64,000 nucleotides of DNA from RPQJ01 sp963793005. GTDB lineage: Bacteria > Pseudomonadota > Gammaproteobacteria > Steroidobacterales > Steroidobacteraceae. The notes beneath the pieces were generated by a model. That model was not told the origin of the DNA. It worked only from the letters and a program-made list of their open reading frames with translations, and ran no database searches. Position numbers and translations under genes: made by a program. The DNA lies in NCBI GenBank assembly GCA_963793005.1, contig CAWBYP010000002.1:62001-126000 (forward strand), read 5' to 3'. The number at the start of each line of letters is the position of its first letter. Position 1 is the stretch's first letter. Shown piece after piece: positions 27,444-35,713 of this stretch.

Positions 27444-28375
27444 TGGCCACCACTGCACAGTTGACGCTCGACGAGATGCGCCGCGGGCTTGGCTGGCGCA
27501 AGCAGGTCGACAAGCTGTTCGTGATCTTCGGGCTGCTGATCATGATCGGTTGCCTCGGCATCCTTGCGTACCTGTTCCTGGACCTGGTGAACGATGGCGC
27601 GCAGCGCTTCGGCTGGAAGTTCTTCGCGAACTTCCCGTCCCGCAAGGCCGAGAATGCCGGCATCCTCTCGCCCGCAGTGGGCACCGCGCTGATCATGGTC
27701 GTGACGGCGCTGGTCTCGCTGCCGGTCGGCGTCGCCGCGGCGATCTACCTCGAGGAATACGCGCCGAAGAACTGGTTCACCGGCATCATCGAGATCAACG
27801 TCACCAACCTGGCCGGCGTGCCCTCGATTGTCTACGGACTGCTGGCGCTCGGGTTGTTCGTCTACCAGTTCGGACTCGGCCAGAGCATCCTGACGGCCGG
27901 GCTGACGCTGGCGCTGCTCATCCTGCCAATCGTGATCGTCGCGACGCGCGAGTCGCTGCGCGCGGTGCCCAAGGCCATCCGCGAGGCGGCCTACGGGCTC
28001 GGCGCGACGCGCTGGGAAGTCACCAAGGACCACGTGCTGCCGTATTCGACAGGCGGCATCCTCACCGGCCTGATCCTCGGCCTGTCGCGGGCGATCGGCG
28101 AAACTGCGCCGATCATCACCATCGGCGCGCTGGCGTTCATCGCTTTCCTGCCGCCGTCGCCGGTCACCGACACGTTCCCGTTCCTCAGTTTCGAATGGCT
28201 GAAGAGCGAATTCACTGCGATGCCGATCCAGATGTTCAACTGGGTCTCGCGGCCCGACCAGGCGTTCCAGTCCAACGCGGCGGCGGCGGGCGCCGTGCTG
28301 CTCGGCATGACACTGCTGATGAACACGGTTGCGATCGTGATCCGCTACCGCTTCCGCAAGAAAATCAACTGGTGA
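27443..28375 (+). CDS. pstA: Phosphate ABC transporter permease PstA
   Basis: The second permease of the Pst importer, 310 residues with six hydrophobic segments. It has the PstA marks VTNLAGVPSIVYGLLALGLFV and REAAYGLGATRWEVTKDHVLPYSTGGILTGLILGLSRAIGETAPI, the latter being the EAA loop that contacts PstB. It is coupled to pstC upstream and to pstB downstream (the pstB ATG is 5 bases after this stop). Confidence 0.95.
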   Translation: MATTAQLTLDEMRRGLGWRKQVDKLFVIFGLLIMIGCLGILAYLFLDLVNDGAQRFGWKFFANFPSRKAENAGILSPAVGTALIMVVTALVSLPVGVAAAIYLEEYAPKNWFTGIIEINVTNLAGVPSIVYGLLALGLFVYQFGLGQSILTAGLTLALLILPIVIVATRESLRAVPKAIREAAYGLGATRWEVTKDHVLPYSTGGILTGLILGLSRAIGETAPIITIGALAFIAFLPPSPVTDTFPFLSFEWLKSEFTAMPIQMFNWVSRPDQAFQSNAAAAGAVLLGMTLLMNTVAIVIRYRFRKKINW

Positions 28376-28380
28376 GCGAC

Positions 28381-29277
28381 ATGGAAACGACCGCAGCCAC
28401 GCACGCCGTATCACGCCCCAACGAGGCCGCATCAATGCAAGGCGACACAGATGCCCGGCAGCCCGGGACTCCTTCGGTTTCCATCACGATGGAAGACCGC
28501 AAGCCGCTCCGCGCGAACCCGCCCAAGGCGTCGGCCGAGAAACTCGATTTCTGGTACGGCACCAACCAGGCGCTCAAGAACATCAACATCTCGATACCGG
28601 AGAACCAGGTCACCGCGCTGATCGGGCCGTCGGGTTGCGGCAAGAGCACATTCCTGCGCTGTTTCAACCGCATGCATGACCTGCAGCCGGACACAAAATA
28701 CTCGGGCGCGATCACGCTGCGTCCGGACAACGTGAACCTGGTCGGTCCGGAGACGGACCCGATCGAGGTTCGCATGCGCATCGGCATGGTTTTCCAGAAG
28801 CCGAACCCGTTCCCGAAGACCGTGTTCGAGAACGTGGCCTACGGCCTGCGCCTGCGCGGTGTCCGCAATCGTTCCGACCTCGGCGAGCGGGTCGAGAAGG
28901 CGCTGCGCGGCGCGGCGATCTGGGACGAGGTCAAGGACCGGCTCGACGATTCGGCGCTGGCGCTGTCCGGTGGCCAGATGCAGCGGCTGTGCATCGCGCG
29001 GGCGCTGGCGACCGAGCCGGAAATCCTGCTGTTCGACGAACCCACGTCGGCGCTCGATCCGATCGCCACGGCCAAGATCGAGGAATTGATCACTGAGCTG
29101 CGCCAGCGGGTCACGGTGCTGATCGTCACCCACAACATGCAGCAGGCCGCGCGCGTCTCCGACTTTACCGCCTTCATGTACCTGGGTGAACTGGTCGAGG
29201 TAGGCGTGACGTCCAAGATCTTCACCAACCCGGCGAAGAAGGCCACCGAGGACTACATCACCGGCCGTTACGGCTGA
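28381..29277 (+). CDS. pstB: Phosphate ABC transporter ATP-binding protein PstB
   Basis: ATPase of the Pst importer, 298 residues. Walker A is GPSGCGKST (82-90), the signature LSGGQ is at 195-199, Walker B is ILLFDEP (D219, E220) and the H-loop is VTHNM. IRMRIGMVFQKPNPFP-type sequence is PstB-specific. The first ~45 residues are a polar, non-conserved extension compared with the usual 250-residue protein. An upstream GTG 28372 is also possible. phoU follows ten bases later. Confidence 0.95.
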   Translation: METTAATHAVSRPNEAASMQGDTDARQPGTPSVSITMEDRKPLRANPPKASAEKLDFWYGTNQALKNINISIPENQVTALIGPSGCGKSTFLRCFNRMHDLQPDTKYSGAITLRPDNVNLVGPETDPIEVRMRIGMVFQKPNPFPKTVFENVAYGLRLRGVRNRSDLGERVEKALRGAAIWDEVKDRLDDSALALSGGQMQRLCIARALATEPEILLFDEPTSALDPIATAKIEELITELRQRVTVLIVTHNMQQAARVSDFTAFMYLGELVEVGVTSKIFTNPAKKATEDYITGRYG

Positions 29278-29286
29278 CGGACGATC

Positions 29287-30114
29287 ATGCAGGTCGACGA
29301 ACAGGTCGAGACGGCGTCGGACGCCAGGCCGCTGCCGGTGCTCGAGAATCCGGGTGGCGTGCCCGCCGGTGGCGGCGATCCGGTCGAGGGGCACACCTCG
29401 AAGACGGTGGAACAGGCACTGATCGCGCTGCGCATGCAGGCAGTGGAGATGGGCGGCCTGGTCATCGACCAGGTGGGTGCCGCGGTGAAGTCGCTGCTCG
29501 AGCGCGATGCGCACCTGGCGGAACTCGTGCTGTCGCGCGAGCCGCTGGTCAACGACTACGACGACCGGCTCGACCGCGACAGCCTGACTTACATCGCCCT
29601 GCAGCAGCCGGTCGCGAACGACCTGCGCATGGCGCGGGCCGTGGCACGTATCGGTCTCGAGCTCGAGCGAGTCGGCGACGAGTCGAAGAAGATTGCCCGT
29701 TTCGCACTGCAGCTCGGGGCGGCGTCGACAGGAGACCCGGTGGTCGCAGTCGCGCGTTACCTGCGGCACATGGCGGATCTCTCCATGGGCATGCTGCGCA
29801 ACGCCGTGCGCGCGCTCGACGAGAGCGATGCCGGGCTTGCGCGGGAAGTGCTGGCGCGGGACAGGGAACTCGATCGTGAGTACGCCACGGCGCTGCGGCA
29901 GCTGATGTCCTACGTGATGCAGGACCACCAGTTCCTGAAGCCGACCATCGACACGATGTTCGCGCTGAAGGGGCTGGAGCGAGTGGGCGATCACGCGAAG
30001 AACGTCGCGGAGCAGGTGCTCTACATGCTGGATGGCGGCAAGCCGGCCAAACCCGCCAGGTCCCCAGGCCCGCGGTCGGCTAGGGGTTGTCCGCCAGGCG
30101 CAGCAGTTCGTTGA
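29287..30114 (+). CDS. phoU: Phosphate signalling protein PhoU (second copy)
   Basis: 275 residues with two PhoU helical repeats: ELERVGDESKKIARFAL and GLERVGDHAKNVAEQVLYML carry the metal-binding E-x-x-D pattern. A ~38-residue acidic/Gly-rich leader precedes the first helix. The last ~25 residues (after YMLDGG) are Pro/Arg-rich and non-conserved. Place after pstB is the classical phoU position, so this is the likely Pst-PhoR coupler. The 3' end overlaps the convergent dapD gene by 35 bases. Confidence 0.93.
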   Translation: MQVDEQVETASDARPLPVLENPGGVPAGGGDPVEGHTSKTVEQALIALRMQAVEMGGLVIDQVGAAVKSLLERDAHLAELVLSREPLVNDYDDRLDRDSLTYIALQQPVANDLRMARAVARIGLELERVGDESKKIARFALQLGAASTGDPVVAVARYLRHMADLSMGMLRNAVRALDESDAGLAREVLARDRELDREYATALRQLMSYVMQDHQFLKPTIDTMFALKGLERVGDHAKNVAEQVLYMLDGGKPAKPARSPGPRSARGCPPGAAVR

Positions 30115-30919
30115 TTCCGACCTTGGCCCTGGTCTTCGCGTCGACGCGCTTCACTATCACTGCGCAGTAGAGCGAGTATTTCCCGCTGGACGCCGGTAGC
30201 GAGCCGGGCACGACCACGGCACCGGCCGGGACCCGACCGTAACTGACCGAGTCGGTTTCCCGGTCGTAGATCCGGGTGCTCTGGCCGACGTACACGCCCA
30301 TCGAGAGCACCGCGCCTTCCTCGACGATGACGCCCTCGACGACTTCCGATCGGGCGCCGATGAAGCAGTTGTCCTCGATGATGGTCGGGTTGGCCTGCAG
30401 CGGCTCGAGTACGCCGCCGATGCCCACGCCTCCCGACAGGTGGACGTTGCGACCGATCTGCGCGCAGGAGCCGACCGTTGCCCAGGTGTCCACCATCGTG
30501 CCCTCGCCGACGTGGGCGCCGATGTTGACGTAGCTCGGCATCAGCACGGTATTGCGTGCAACGTATGCGCCGCGCCGTACGACCGCTGGCGGCACCACGC
30601 GGACGCCCTCCGAGCGGAAGCGTTCTGCATCATGGCCTGCGTGCTTCAGCGAGACCTTGTCGTAGAAGCGGGTGTAGCCCGCGTCGACGACCCGGTTGTC
30701 GTTCAGCCTGAACGAAAGCAGCACGGCCTTCTTGATCCACTGGTGGACGAACCATTGGCCGTCGATCTTCTCGGCCACGCGCGCCTCGCCGCGGTCGAGC
30801 AGGTCGATCACGGACTCGACGGCAGCCGTGATTTCCGCGGGAGCATTGGCGGGCGACAAGTCCGCCCGCTGCTCGAACGCGGCATCGATGGTAGCTGCAA
30901 GTTCTTCATGCACGGTCAT
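30080..30919 (-). CDS. dapD: 2,3,4,5-tetrahydropyridine-2,6-dicarboxylate N-succinyltransferase
   Basis: Adds succinyl from succinyl-CoA to tetrahydrodipicolinate in the succinylase branch of lysine/DAP synthesis; DapE acts later. 279 residues. An N-terminal helical domain has QWFVHQWIKKAVLLSFR. A left-handed beta helix of hexapeptide repeats follows (MPSYVNIGAHVGEGTMVDTWATVGSCAQIGRNVHLSGGVGIGGVLEPL). The C-terminus is PVIVKR-type (YCAVIVKRVDAKTRAKVGINELLR). It is the last gene of the map-glnD-dapD unit; its start overlaps the glnD stop by four bases. Confidence 0.97.
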   Translation of the reverse strand: MTVHEELAATIDAAFEQRADLSPANAPAEITAAVESVIDLLDRGEARVAEKIDGQWFVHQWIKKAVLLSFRLNDNRVVDAGYTRFYDKVSLKHAGHDAERFRSEGVRVVPPAVVRRGAYVARNTVLMPSYVNIGAHVGEGTMVDTWATVGSCAQIGRNVHLSGGVGIGGVLEPLQANPTIIEDNCFIGARSEVVEGVIVEEGAVLSMGVYVGQSTRIYDRETDSVSYGRVPAGAVVVPGSLPASSGKYSLYCAVIVKRVDAKTRAKVGINELLRLADNP

Positions 30920-33633
30920 GTGGTTCCCATCCGGGCCGCGTTAGGCAGGTCCAGCGCAACGTGGAGTTGTTCCTCGAGGCGCAGGCGGGCGTCCTCGGCC
31001 AGCGGCTGGCCGCATTCGTCGGCGACGTAGAACACGTCCTCGGCACGCTCGCCGATGGTAGTGATGCGTGCGGTGACGATGTCCACGCGCTCGGCGAGCA
31101 GCACCTTGCCGACCTCGGAGAGCAGGCCCGGGCGATCGCCGGCGATCAGTTCGATGATCGTGCGTTGTCTCTCCGGATCGTCGGCGAACGTGATCTGCGT
31201 CGGCGTGGAGAACATGCGCACCTGGCGGGGCGCCCGCCGGGTGACTTCGGGCCAGGCCCCGTCGGGGCCCTGCAGTGCGCGCCAGAGCTGGCGCTCGATC
31301 TCGTTCGCGCGCTGCCGGTCCGTGATCGGTGCACCCGTGTCCTCGAGCACCAGGTAGGTGTCGAGACTCAGGCCGCCTGCGAGCGGCGTGATGCGTGCGT
31401 CGAGGATGTTGAGTCCCATCTGGTCGAGCAACGCGGTGGTGCGGGCGAAATTCTGCTGCGTGTGCGGCATGAATGTCAGCACCGCGTTGCCGCCGCGCTC
31501 CGGCGCATCGCGCACGGCGACCAGCGGTGAGGTGTCGTCAGGTTCACGGTTGGCGATCAGCCTCGAGTGCCAGGCGATCTCCGGCGGCGTGTGCTTGAGG
31601 AAATACTCGTCGCCGAGCTTCGACCAGGCGAGCTCTGCGCGTTCCGGATCGCCGCCGTCCCGGGCAATCAGCTCCCGGGCTGCGCCACGCGTTTCGGACA
31701 CCAGCTCGTCCTTGTCCACCGGCGCCTCGAGCCCGCGACGCAGCGCGCGCTTGGTGCGTTCGTAGAAATCGTGGAACAGCGAGGAGCGCCAGGAATTCCA
31801 CAGCTTCGGATTGGTGCCGCGCACGTCGGCGACGGTGAGGACGTACAGGTAGTCGAGGTGCTTCCGGTCGCCGACCAGCTGCGCGAAGTCGCGGATCACG
31901 CTGGGGTCCGAGATGTCTTTTTTCTGCGCAGTGACCGAGAACACCAGGTGGTTGCGCACCAGCCAGGCGACCACCCGCGCGTCGTAGCGTGAAAGACCCT
32001 GCTCGAGGCAGAAAGCCTCGGCATCCACGGCGCCGAGCTCGGAGTGGTCGCCGCCGCGACCCTTGGCGATGTCGTGGAACAGCGCCGCCAGCAGCACGAT
32101 CTCCGGCCGGGGCAGCGACTGCATCAGGCGCGACAGGTCGGGGAGTTCCTTTTCAAACTGCGGCAGCATCAGGCGTCGCAGGTTGCGGACCACGAACAGC
32201 GTGTGTGCGTCCACGGTGTAGGCGTGGAACAGGTCGTACTGCATGCGGCCGACGATGCGGCCGAAGGCCGGTATGTAGCGCCCCAGCACGCCGTAGAGGT
32301 TCATGCGCCGCAGCTCGTGCGTGACGCCGGCCGGTGCGCGCAGCAGGTCGAGGAACAGGCGGTGGTTGCGCGGGTGCTGGCGGAACTCCTCGTCGATCAG
32401 CCACAGGTGCCGGCCGAGCGAGCGGATGGTCGCGGCGCGCACGCCGCGCAGGCGAGGGTGGTCCTGCATCAGGCGGAACAGCTCGAGGATCGCAGACGGC
32501 TGCCGGGCGAAGACGTCGTCCGAGGTCACCTCGAGGTAGTCGCCGCGCATCTGGAAGCGCGAGTCCAGCGGTACCACCGGCGCCGGATCGGCGAGGATGG
32601 CCTCGCGGAACAGCTGCAGCAGCATCTCGTTCAGCAGGCTCACGTCCATGACGGTGCGGTAGTAGCGCTGCATGAACTGCTCGACCGCGAGCGTATAGGC
32701 CGCGTCCTCGTAGCCGAACATCCGCGCGATGCGGGCCTGGTGGTCGAACAGCAGCCGGTCCTCGCGCCGCCCGGTAAGCGAGTGCAGCGCAAAGCGCACT
32801 TTCCACAGGAAAGCCTGTGCGGTGCGCAGCTTGCGCAGCTCGCCCGCAGTCAGGAATCCATGCTCGACCAGTTCGTCGAAGGTGCCGGCGCCGAAGTGGC
32901 GCTTGGCGACCCAGCCGATGGTCTGGATGTCGCGCAGTCCGCCCGGGCTGGTCTTTACGTTCGGCTCCAGGTTGTAGGCCGTGTCGTGGTGGCGATGGTG
33001 GCGCGCCTGCTGCTCGGTGACCTTGGCCTCGAAGAAATCCCGTGACGACCAGATGCTGTCCTGCCCGAGCGCACGTCGCATCGCCTGGAACAGGTGCTCC
33101 GGCCCGGCCAGCAGGCGCGCCTCGATCAGCGTCGTGGCCACGCTCACGTCCGCAGCGCTCTCGTGCTGGCAGTCATCGATGGTGCGGACACTGTGGCCGA
33201 CCTCGAGTCCTATGTCCCAGAGGAAGGTCAGGAACCGCTCGATGCCCTCGTGGCTTTCCTCGGCGCCCGACTTCGGCAGCAGGATCAGCACGTCGATGTC
33301 GGAGCAGGGATGCAGCTCGCCCCGGCCGAAGCCTCCGACGGCCACGAGGTCCACGTCCTTTGCCCGGGGCCCGGTATGCATTGCCCAGGCCGCACGCAAC
33401 ACCACGTCCACCATGCGGGCGCGGTCCCGAACCAGTGCCTCGACGGGTTCGTCGTCCTGGAAGCGATGCTCCAGGTTTGCCGCCCCTTCCTCGAGCGCCT
33501 GCCGGAACGCCGCCGTGCGGTCGTCGCCAGAATTCAGCGCGTCGGGCAGCGTCTCGAGGAATGGCCACTCCGGCAGCGCAATTCGCCCGGCGGCCGCCTC
33601 GAAGTCCTCGATCTGCTCGGAAGGCGTGTTCAA
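30916..33633 (-). CDS. glnD: [Protein-PII] uridylyltransferase/uridylyl-removing enzyme GlnD
   Basis: The glutamine sensor that uridylylates PII under nitrogen limitation and removes the groups when glutamine is high. 905 residues. The nucleotidyltransferase motif is GGFGRGELHPCSDIDVL (G100; metal Asp112 and Asp114). The HD hydrolase domain has FHDIAKGRGGDHSELG (H520, D521). Two C-terminal ACT domains bind glutamine (VLTFMPHTQQNFARTTALLDQMG and TIIELIAGDRPGLLSEVGKVL). The start is TTG 33633, overlapping the map stop (TTGA). Alternatives downstream would remove conserved N-terminal sequence. Confidence 0.96.
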   Translation of the reverse strand: MNTPSEQIEDFEAAAGRIALPEWPFLETLPDALNSGDDRTAAFRQALEEGAANLEHRFQDDEPVEALVRDRARMVDVVLRAAWAMHTGPRAKDVDLVAVGGFGRGELHPCSDIDVLILLPKSGAEESHEGIERFLTFLWDIGLEVGHSVRTIDDCQHESAADVSVATTLIEARLLAGPEHLFQAMRRALGQDSIWSSRDFFEAKVTEQQARHHRHHDTAYNLEPNVKTSPGGLRDIQTIGWVAKRHFGAGTFDELVEHGFLTAGELRKLRTAQAFLWKVRFALHSLTGRREDRLLFDHQARIARMFGYEDAAYTLAVEQFMQRYYRTVMDVSLLNEMLLQLFREAILADPAPVVPLDSRFQMRGDYLEVTSDDVFARQPSAILELFRLMQDHPRLRGVRAATIRSLGRHLWLIDEEFRQHPRNHRLFLDLLRAPAGVTHELRRMNLYGVLGRYIPAFGRIVGRMQYDLFHAYTVDAHTLFVVRNLRRLMLPQFEKELPDLSRLMQSLPRPEIVLLAALFHDIAKGRGGDHSELGAVDAEAFCLEQGLSRYDARVVAWLVRNHLVFSVTAQKKDISDPSVIRDFAQLVGDRKHLDYLYVLTVADVRGTNPKLWNSWRSSLFHDFYERTKRALRRGLEAPVDKDELVSETRGAARELIARDGGDPERAELAWSKLGDEYFLKHTPPEIAWHSRLIANREPDDTSPLVAVRDAPERGGNAVLTFMPHTQQNFARTTALLDQMGLNILDARITPLAGGLSLDTYLVLEDTGAPITDRQRANEIERQLWRALQGPDGAWPEVTRRAPRQVRMFSTPTQITFADDPERQRTIIELIAGDRPGLLSEVGKVLLAERVDIVTARITTIGERAEDVFYVADECGQPLAEDARLRLEEQLHVALDLPNAARMGTT

Positions 33634-34451
33634 GCCGGCGGCCGCTCGTCGGCGCCCAGCGTCAACACCTCGAAGCCCGATTCCGTGACCAGGATCGTGT
33701 GTTCCCACTGCGCCGACAGCGTGTGGTCCCGCGTGACGACGGTCCAGCCGTCGGGCAGCAGGCGCACTTCGCGACGGCCGGCATTCACCATCGGCTCGAT
33801 CGTGAAGGTCATGCCCGGCACGAAGCTCATGCCAGTGCCTGCCGTGCCGTAGTGCACGACCTGCGGGTCCTCGTGGAAGCCCCGGCCGATACCGTGGCCG
33901 CAGTACTCGCGCACGACGGAGTAGTGGTTGGCCTCGACGAAGGTCTGGATGGCCGCGCCGATGTCCCCGAGTTGTGAACCAGCCCGCACCGTCCGGATGC
34001 CGCGCCACATCGCCTCGTAGGTCACCTCTACCAGTCGCTGCACGTGCGGCGGGACGCGTCCTACGCAGAACATGCGGCTCGAGTCGCCATGGAAGCCGTC
34101 CTTGATGACCGTGACGTCCACGTTGACGATGTCGCCCTGCTTGAGCCGCCGGTCCCCCGGGATGCCGTGGCAGACGACGTGGTTCACCGAGGTGCAGATG
34201 GACTTCGGGAAGCCGCGGTAGTCGAGCGGCGCGGGCACTGCCTTCTGCACGTTCACGATGTAGTCGTGGCAGATGCGGTCGAGCTCGTCGGTCGAGACGC
34301 CGGGGACCACGTGCGGTCCGATCATGTCGAGCACCTCTGCCGTCAGGCGCCCGGCCAGCCGCATCGCATCCTGCTCGGCGGCGGTCTTGACGGAAACGCG
34401 ACCGGCGCTGTCGGACCGCCCGTTGGTGTTCGCCTGCTCGGGGTGTTGCAT
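33630..34451 (-). CDS. map: Methionine aminopeptidase, type I
   Basis: Removes the N-terminal Met from nascent proteins; a dinuclear metallopeptidase. The five metal ligands are visible: the Asp pair in NVDVTVIKDGFHGDSSRMF, His in YCGHGIGRGFHEDP, Glu in FTIEPMV and Glu in WEHTILV. There is no N-terminal zinc domain, so it is the bacterial type I short form. The start is uncertain: 34451 and 34466 are both ATG and neither has a strong ribosome site. The conserved part begins at VSVKTAAEQ. It is divergent from rpsB, as in other gammaproteobacteria. Confidence 0.95.
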   Translation of the reverse strand: MQHPEQANTNGRSDSAGRVSVKTAAEQDAMRLAGRLTAEVLDMIGPHVVPGVSTDELDRICHDYIVNVQKAVPAPLDYRGFPKSICTSVNHVVCHGIPGDRRLKQGDIVNVDVTVIKDGFHGDSSRMFCVGRVPPHVQRLVEVTYEAMWRGIRTVRAGSQLGDIGAAIQTFVEANHYSVVREYCGHGIGRGFHEDPQVVHYGTAGTGMSFVPGMTFTIEPMVNAGRREVRLLPDGWTVVTRDHTLSAQWEHTILVTESGFEVLTLGADERPPA

Positions 34452-34503
34452 GTCGGTAAAGTACATCAGGCGCTCGAGGACTGGGCCCCGGGCGCGCAAG
34501 TGT

Positions 34504-34531
34504 TTGAACAAACGGAAACTTATGGTATAAA
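34504..34531 (+). promoter_or_regulatory. rpsB-tsf promoter
   Basis: TTGAAC (34504-34509), 16-base spacer, TATAAA (34526-34531), in an A/T-rich pocket of a GC-rich region. Transcription would begin near 34538, leaving a leader of about 120 bases. Confidence 0.82.
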
Positions 34532-34561
34532 GCGCGGCCTTTTTTCACAACCAAAACCGCA

Positions 34562-34632
34562 CACGTACCGGCACATGTGGCTGGGTGCCTGCCAGGCCGA
34601 GAGGCCTCGCGGGTTGCCGCATGGGGTACGTG
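34562..34632 (+). ncRNA. S2 (rpsB) leader, autoregulatory RNA structure
   Basis: CACGTACC (34562-34569) pairs perfectly with GGTACGTG (34625-34632), closing a structured domain. Inside, AGGCC-GAGA-GGCCT (34594-34607) forms a perfect tetraloop hairpin. The place just before rpsB and the architecture fit the gammaproteobacterial S2 leader, to which excess S2 binds to repress rpsB-tsf translation. The ribosome site AAGGAG follows at 34648. No covariation test was possible. Confidence 0.72.
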
Positions 34633-34661
34633 GAGGCTTAACCCCACAAGGAGTTTTCGAT

Positions 34662-35711
34662 ATGAGCAGCATGTCCATGCGGCAGATGCTTGAGGCGGGC
34701 GTCCATTTCGGACACCAGACCCGCTTCTGGAACCCGAAGATGGAGCCCTTCATCTTCGGCGAGCGCAACCGGATCCACATCATCAATCTCGAGAAGACGC
34801 TGCCCCTCTACATCGAGGCTGCGGACTTCGTGAAGCACGTGGTTGCCGAGGGCGGGCGCGTGCTGTTCGTCGGCACCAAGCGCTCTGCGCGCGACGCGAT
34901 TGCGCGCGAGGCTGCACGCTGCGGCATGCCCTGGGTGAGCCATCGCTGGCTCGGCGGGATGCTCACCAACTTCAAGACCATCCGCCAGTCGATCAAGCGG
35001 CTCGCCGAGATCGACGAGCTCGCCGTGAGCGGCATGCTCGACCAGCGCAGCAAGCGCGAGGCGCAGATGGTGCGTCGCGAGCGCGAGAAGCTCGAGCGCA
35101 GCCTGGGCGGCATCAAGGAAATGGAAGGCCTGCCGGACGTGATGTTCGTCGTCGACGTCGGCCACGAGAACATCGCAATCCACGAGGCTCGCAAGCTCGG
35201 CATCCCGGTGGTCGCGGTGGTGGACACCAACTGCTCGCCGGAAGGCATCAGCTACGTGATCCCAGGCAACGACGACGCCATGCGCGCCATCGAGCTCTAC
35301 GCGGGCGGCATCGCCGACGCGGTGCTCGAGGGCCGTTCCACGCTGCCGGAAGTGACGGTGAGCGAGGATGAGTTCGTCGAACTCGACGAGGAAGGCAAGC
35401 CGCGCGCCAAGGCAGGCCAGAAGCGCCGCGCCGCACCGGCCCGCAAGAAGACGCCGGTTCGCCGCAAGCCGGCTGCGGCAGACAGCGAGCCCGCGCACGA
35501 TGCGGTCGCGGAACTCGCGGAGGCGGATCCCGAGGAGAGCCCCGAGGCGTTCATGGCCCGCCGCGAAGCCGCGCGCAAGAAGGGCCCGGCCGCTGTGCCG
35601 GCCACGCCCACTGCCCCGGCCGACGGTGCCGCGGCAGAGGCCCCCGCCGAGGCGGTCGCGGCAGAGGCTCCGGCCGAGGCAGCCGCAGCCCCGGCGGCCG
35701 GTGGGGAATGA
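34662..35711 (+). CDS. rpsB: 30S ribosomal protein S2 with long C-terminal extension
   Basis: Ribosomal protein S2 of the small subunit. Residues 1-240 are standard: MRQMLEAGVHFGHQTRFWNPKM, VGTKRSARDAI, WLGGMLTNFKTIRQSI, DVMFVVDVGHENIAIHEA and GIPVVAVVDTNCSPEGISYVIPGNDDA. The protein continues to 349 residues, about 100 more than the E. coli form. The tail starts with a Lys/Arg stretch (KAGQKRRAAPARKKTPVRRKP) and then becomes Ala/Pro/Glu-rich low complexity with repeated EAPAEA. The start ATG has AAGGAG ten bases upstream. It is in an operon with tsf. Confidence 0.97.
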   Translation: MSSMSMRQMLEAGVHFGHQTRFWNPKMEPFIFGERNRIHIINLEKTLPLYIEAADFVKHVVAEGGRVLFVGTKRSARDAIAREAARCGMPWVSHRWLGGMLTNFKTIRQSIKRLAEIDELAVSGMLDQRSKREAQMVRREREKLERSLGGIKEMEGLPDVMFVVDVGHENIAIHEARKLGIPVVAVVDTNCSPEGISYVIPGNDDAMRAIELYAGGIADAVLEGRSTLPEVTVSEDEFVELDEEGKPRAKAGQKRRAAPARKKTPVRRKPAAADSEPAHDAVAELAEADPEESPEAFMARREAARKKGPAAVPATPTAPADGAAAEAPAEAVAAEAPAEAAAAPAAGGE

Positions 35712-35713
35712 CC

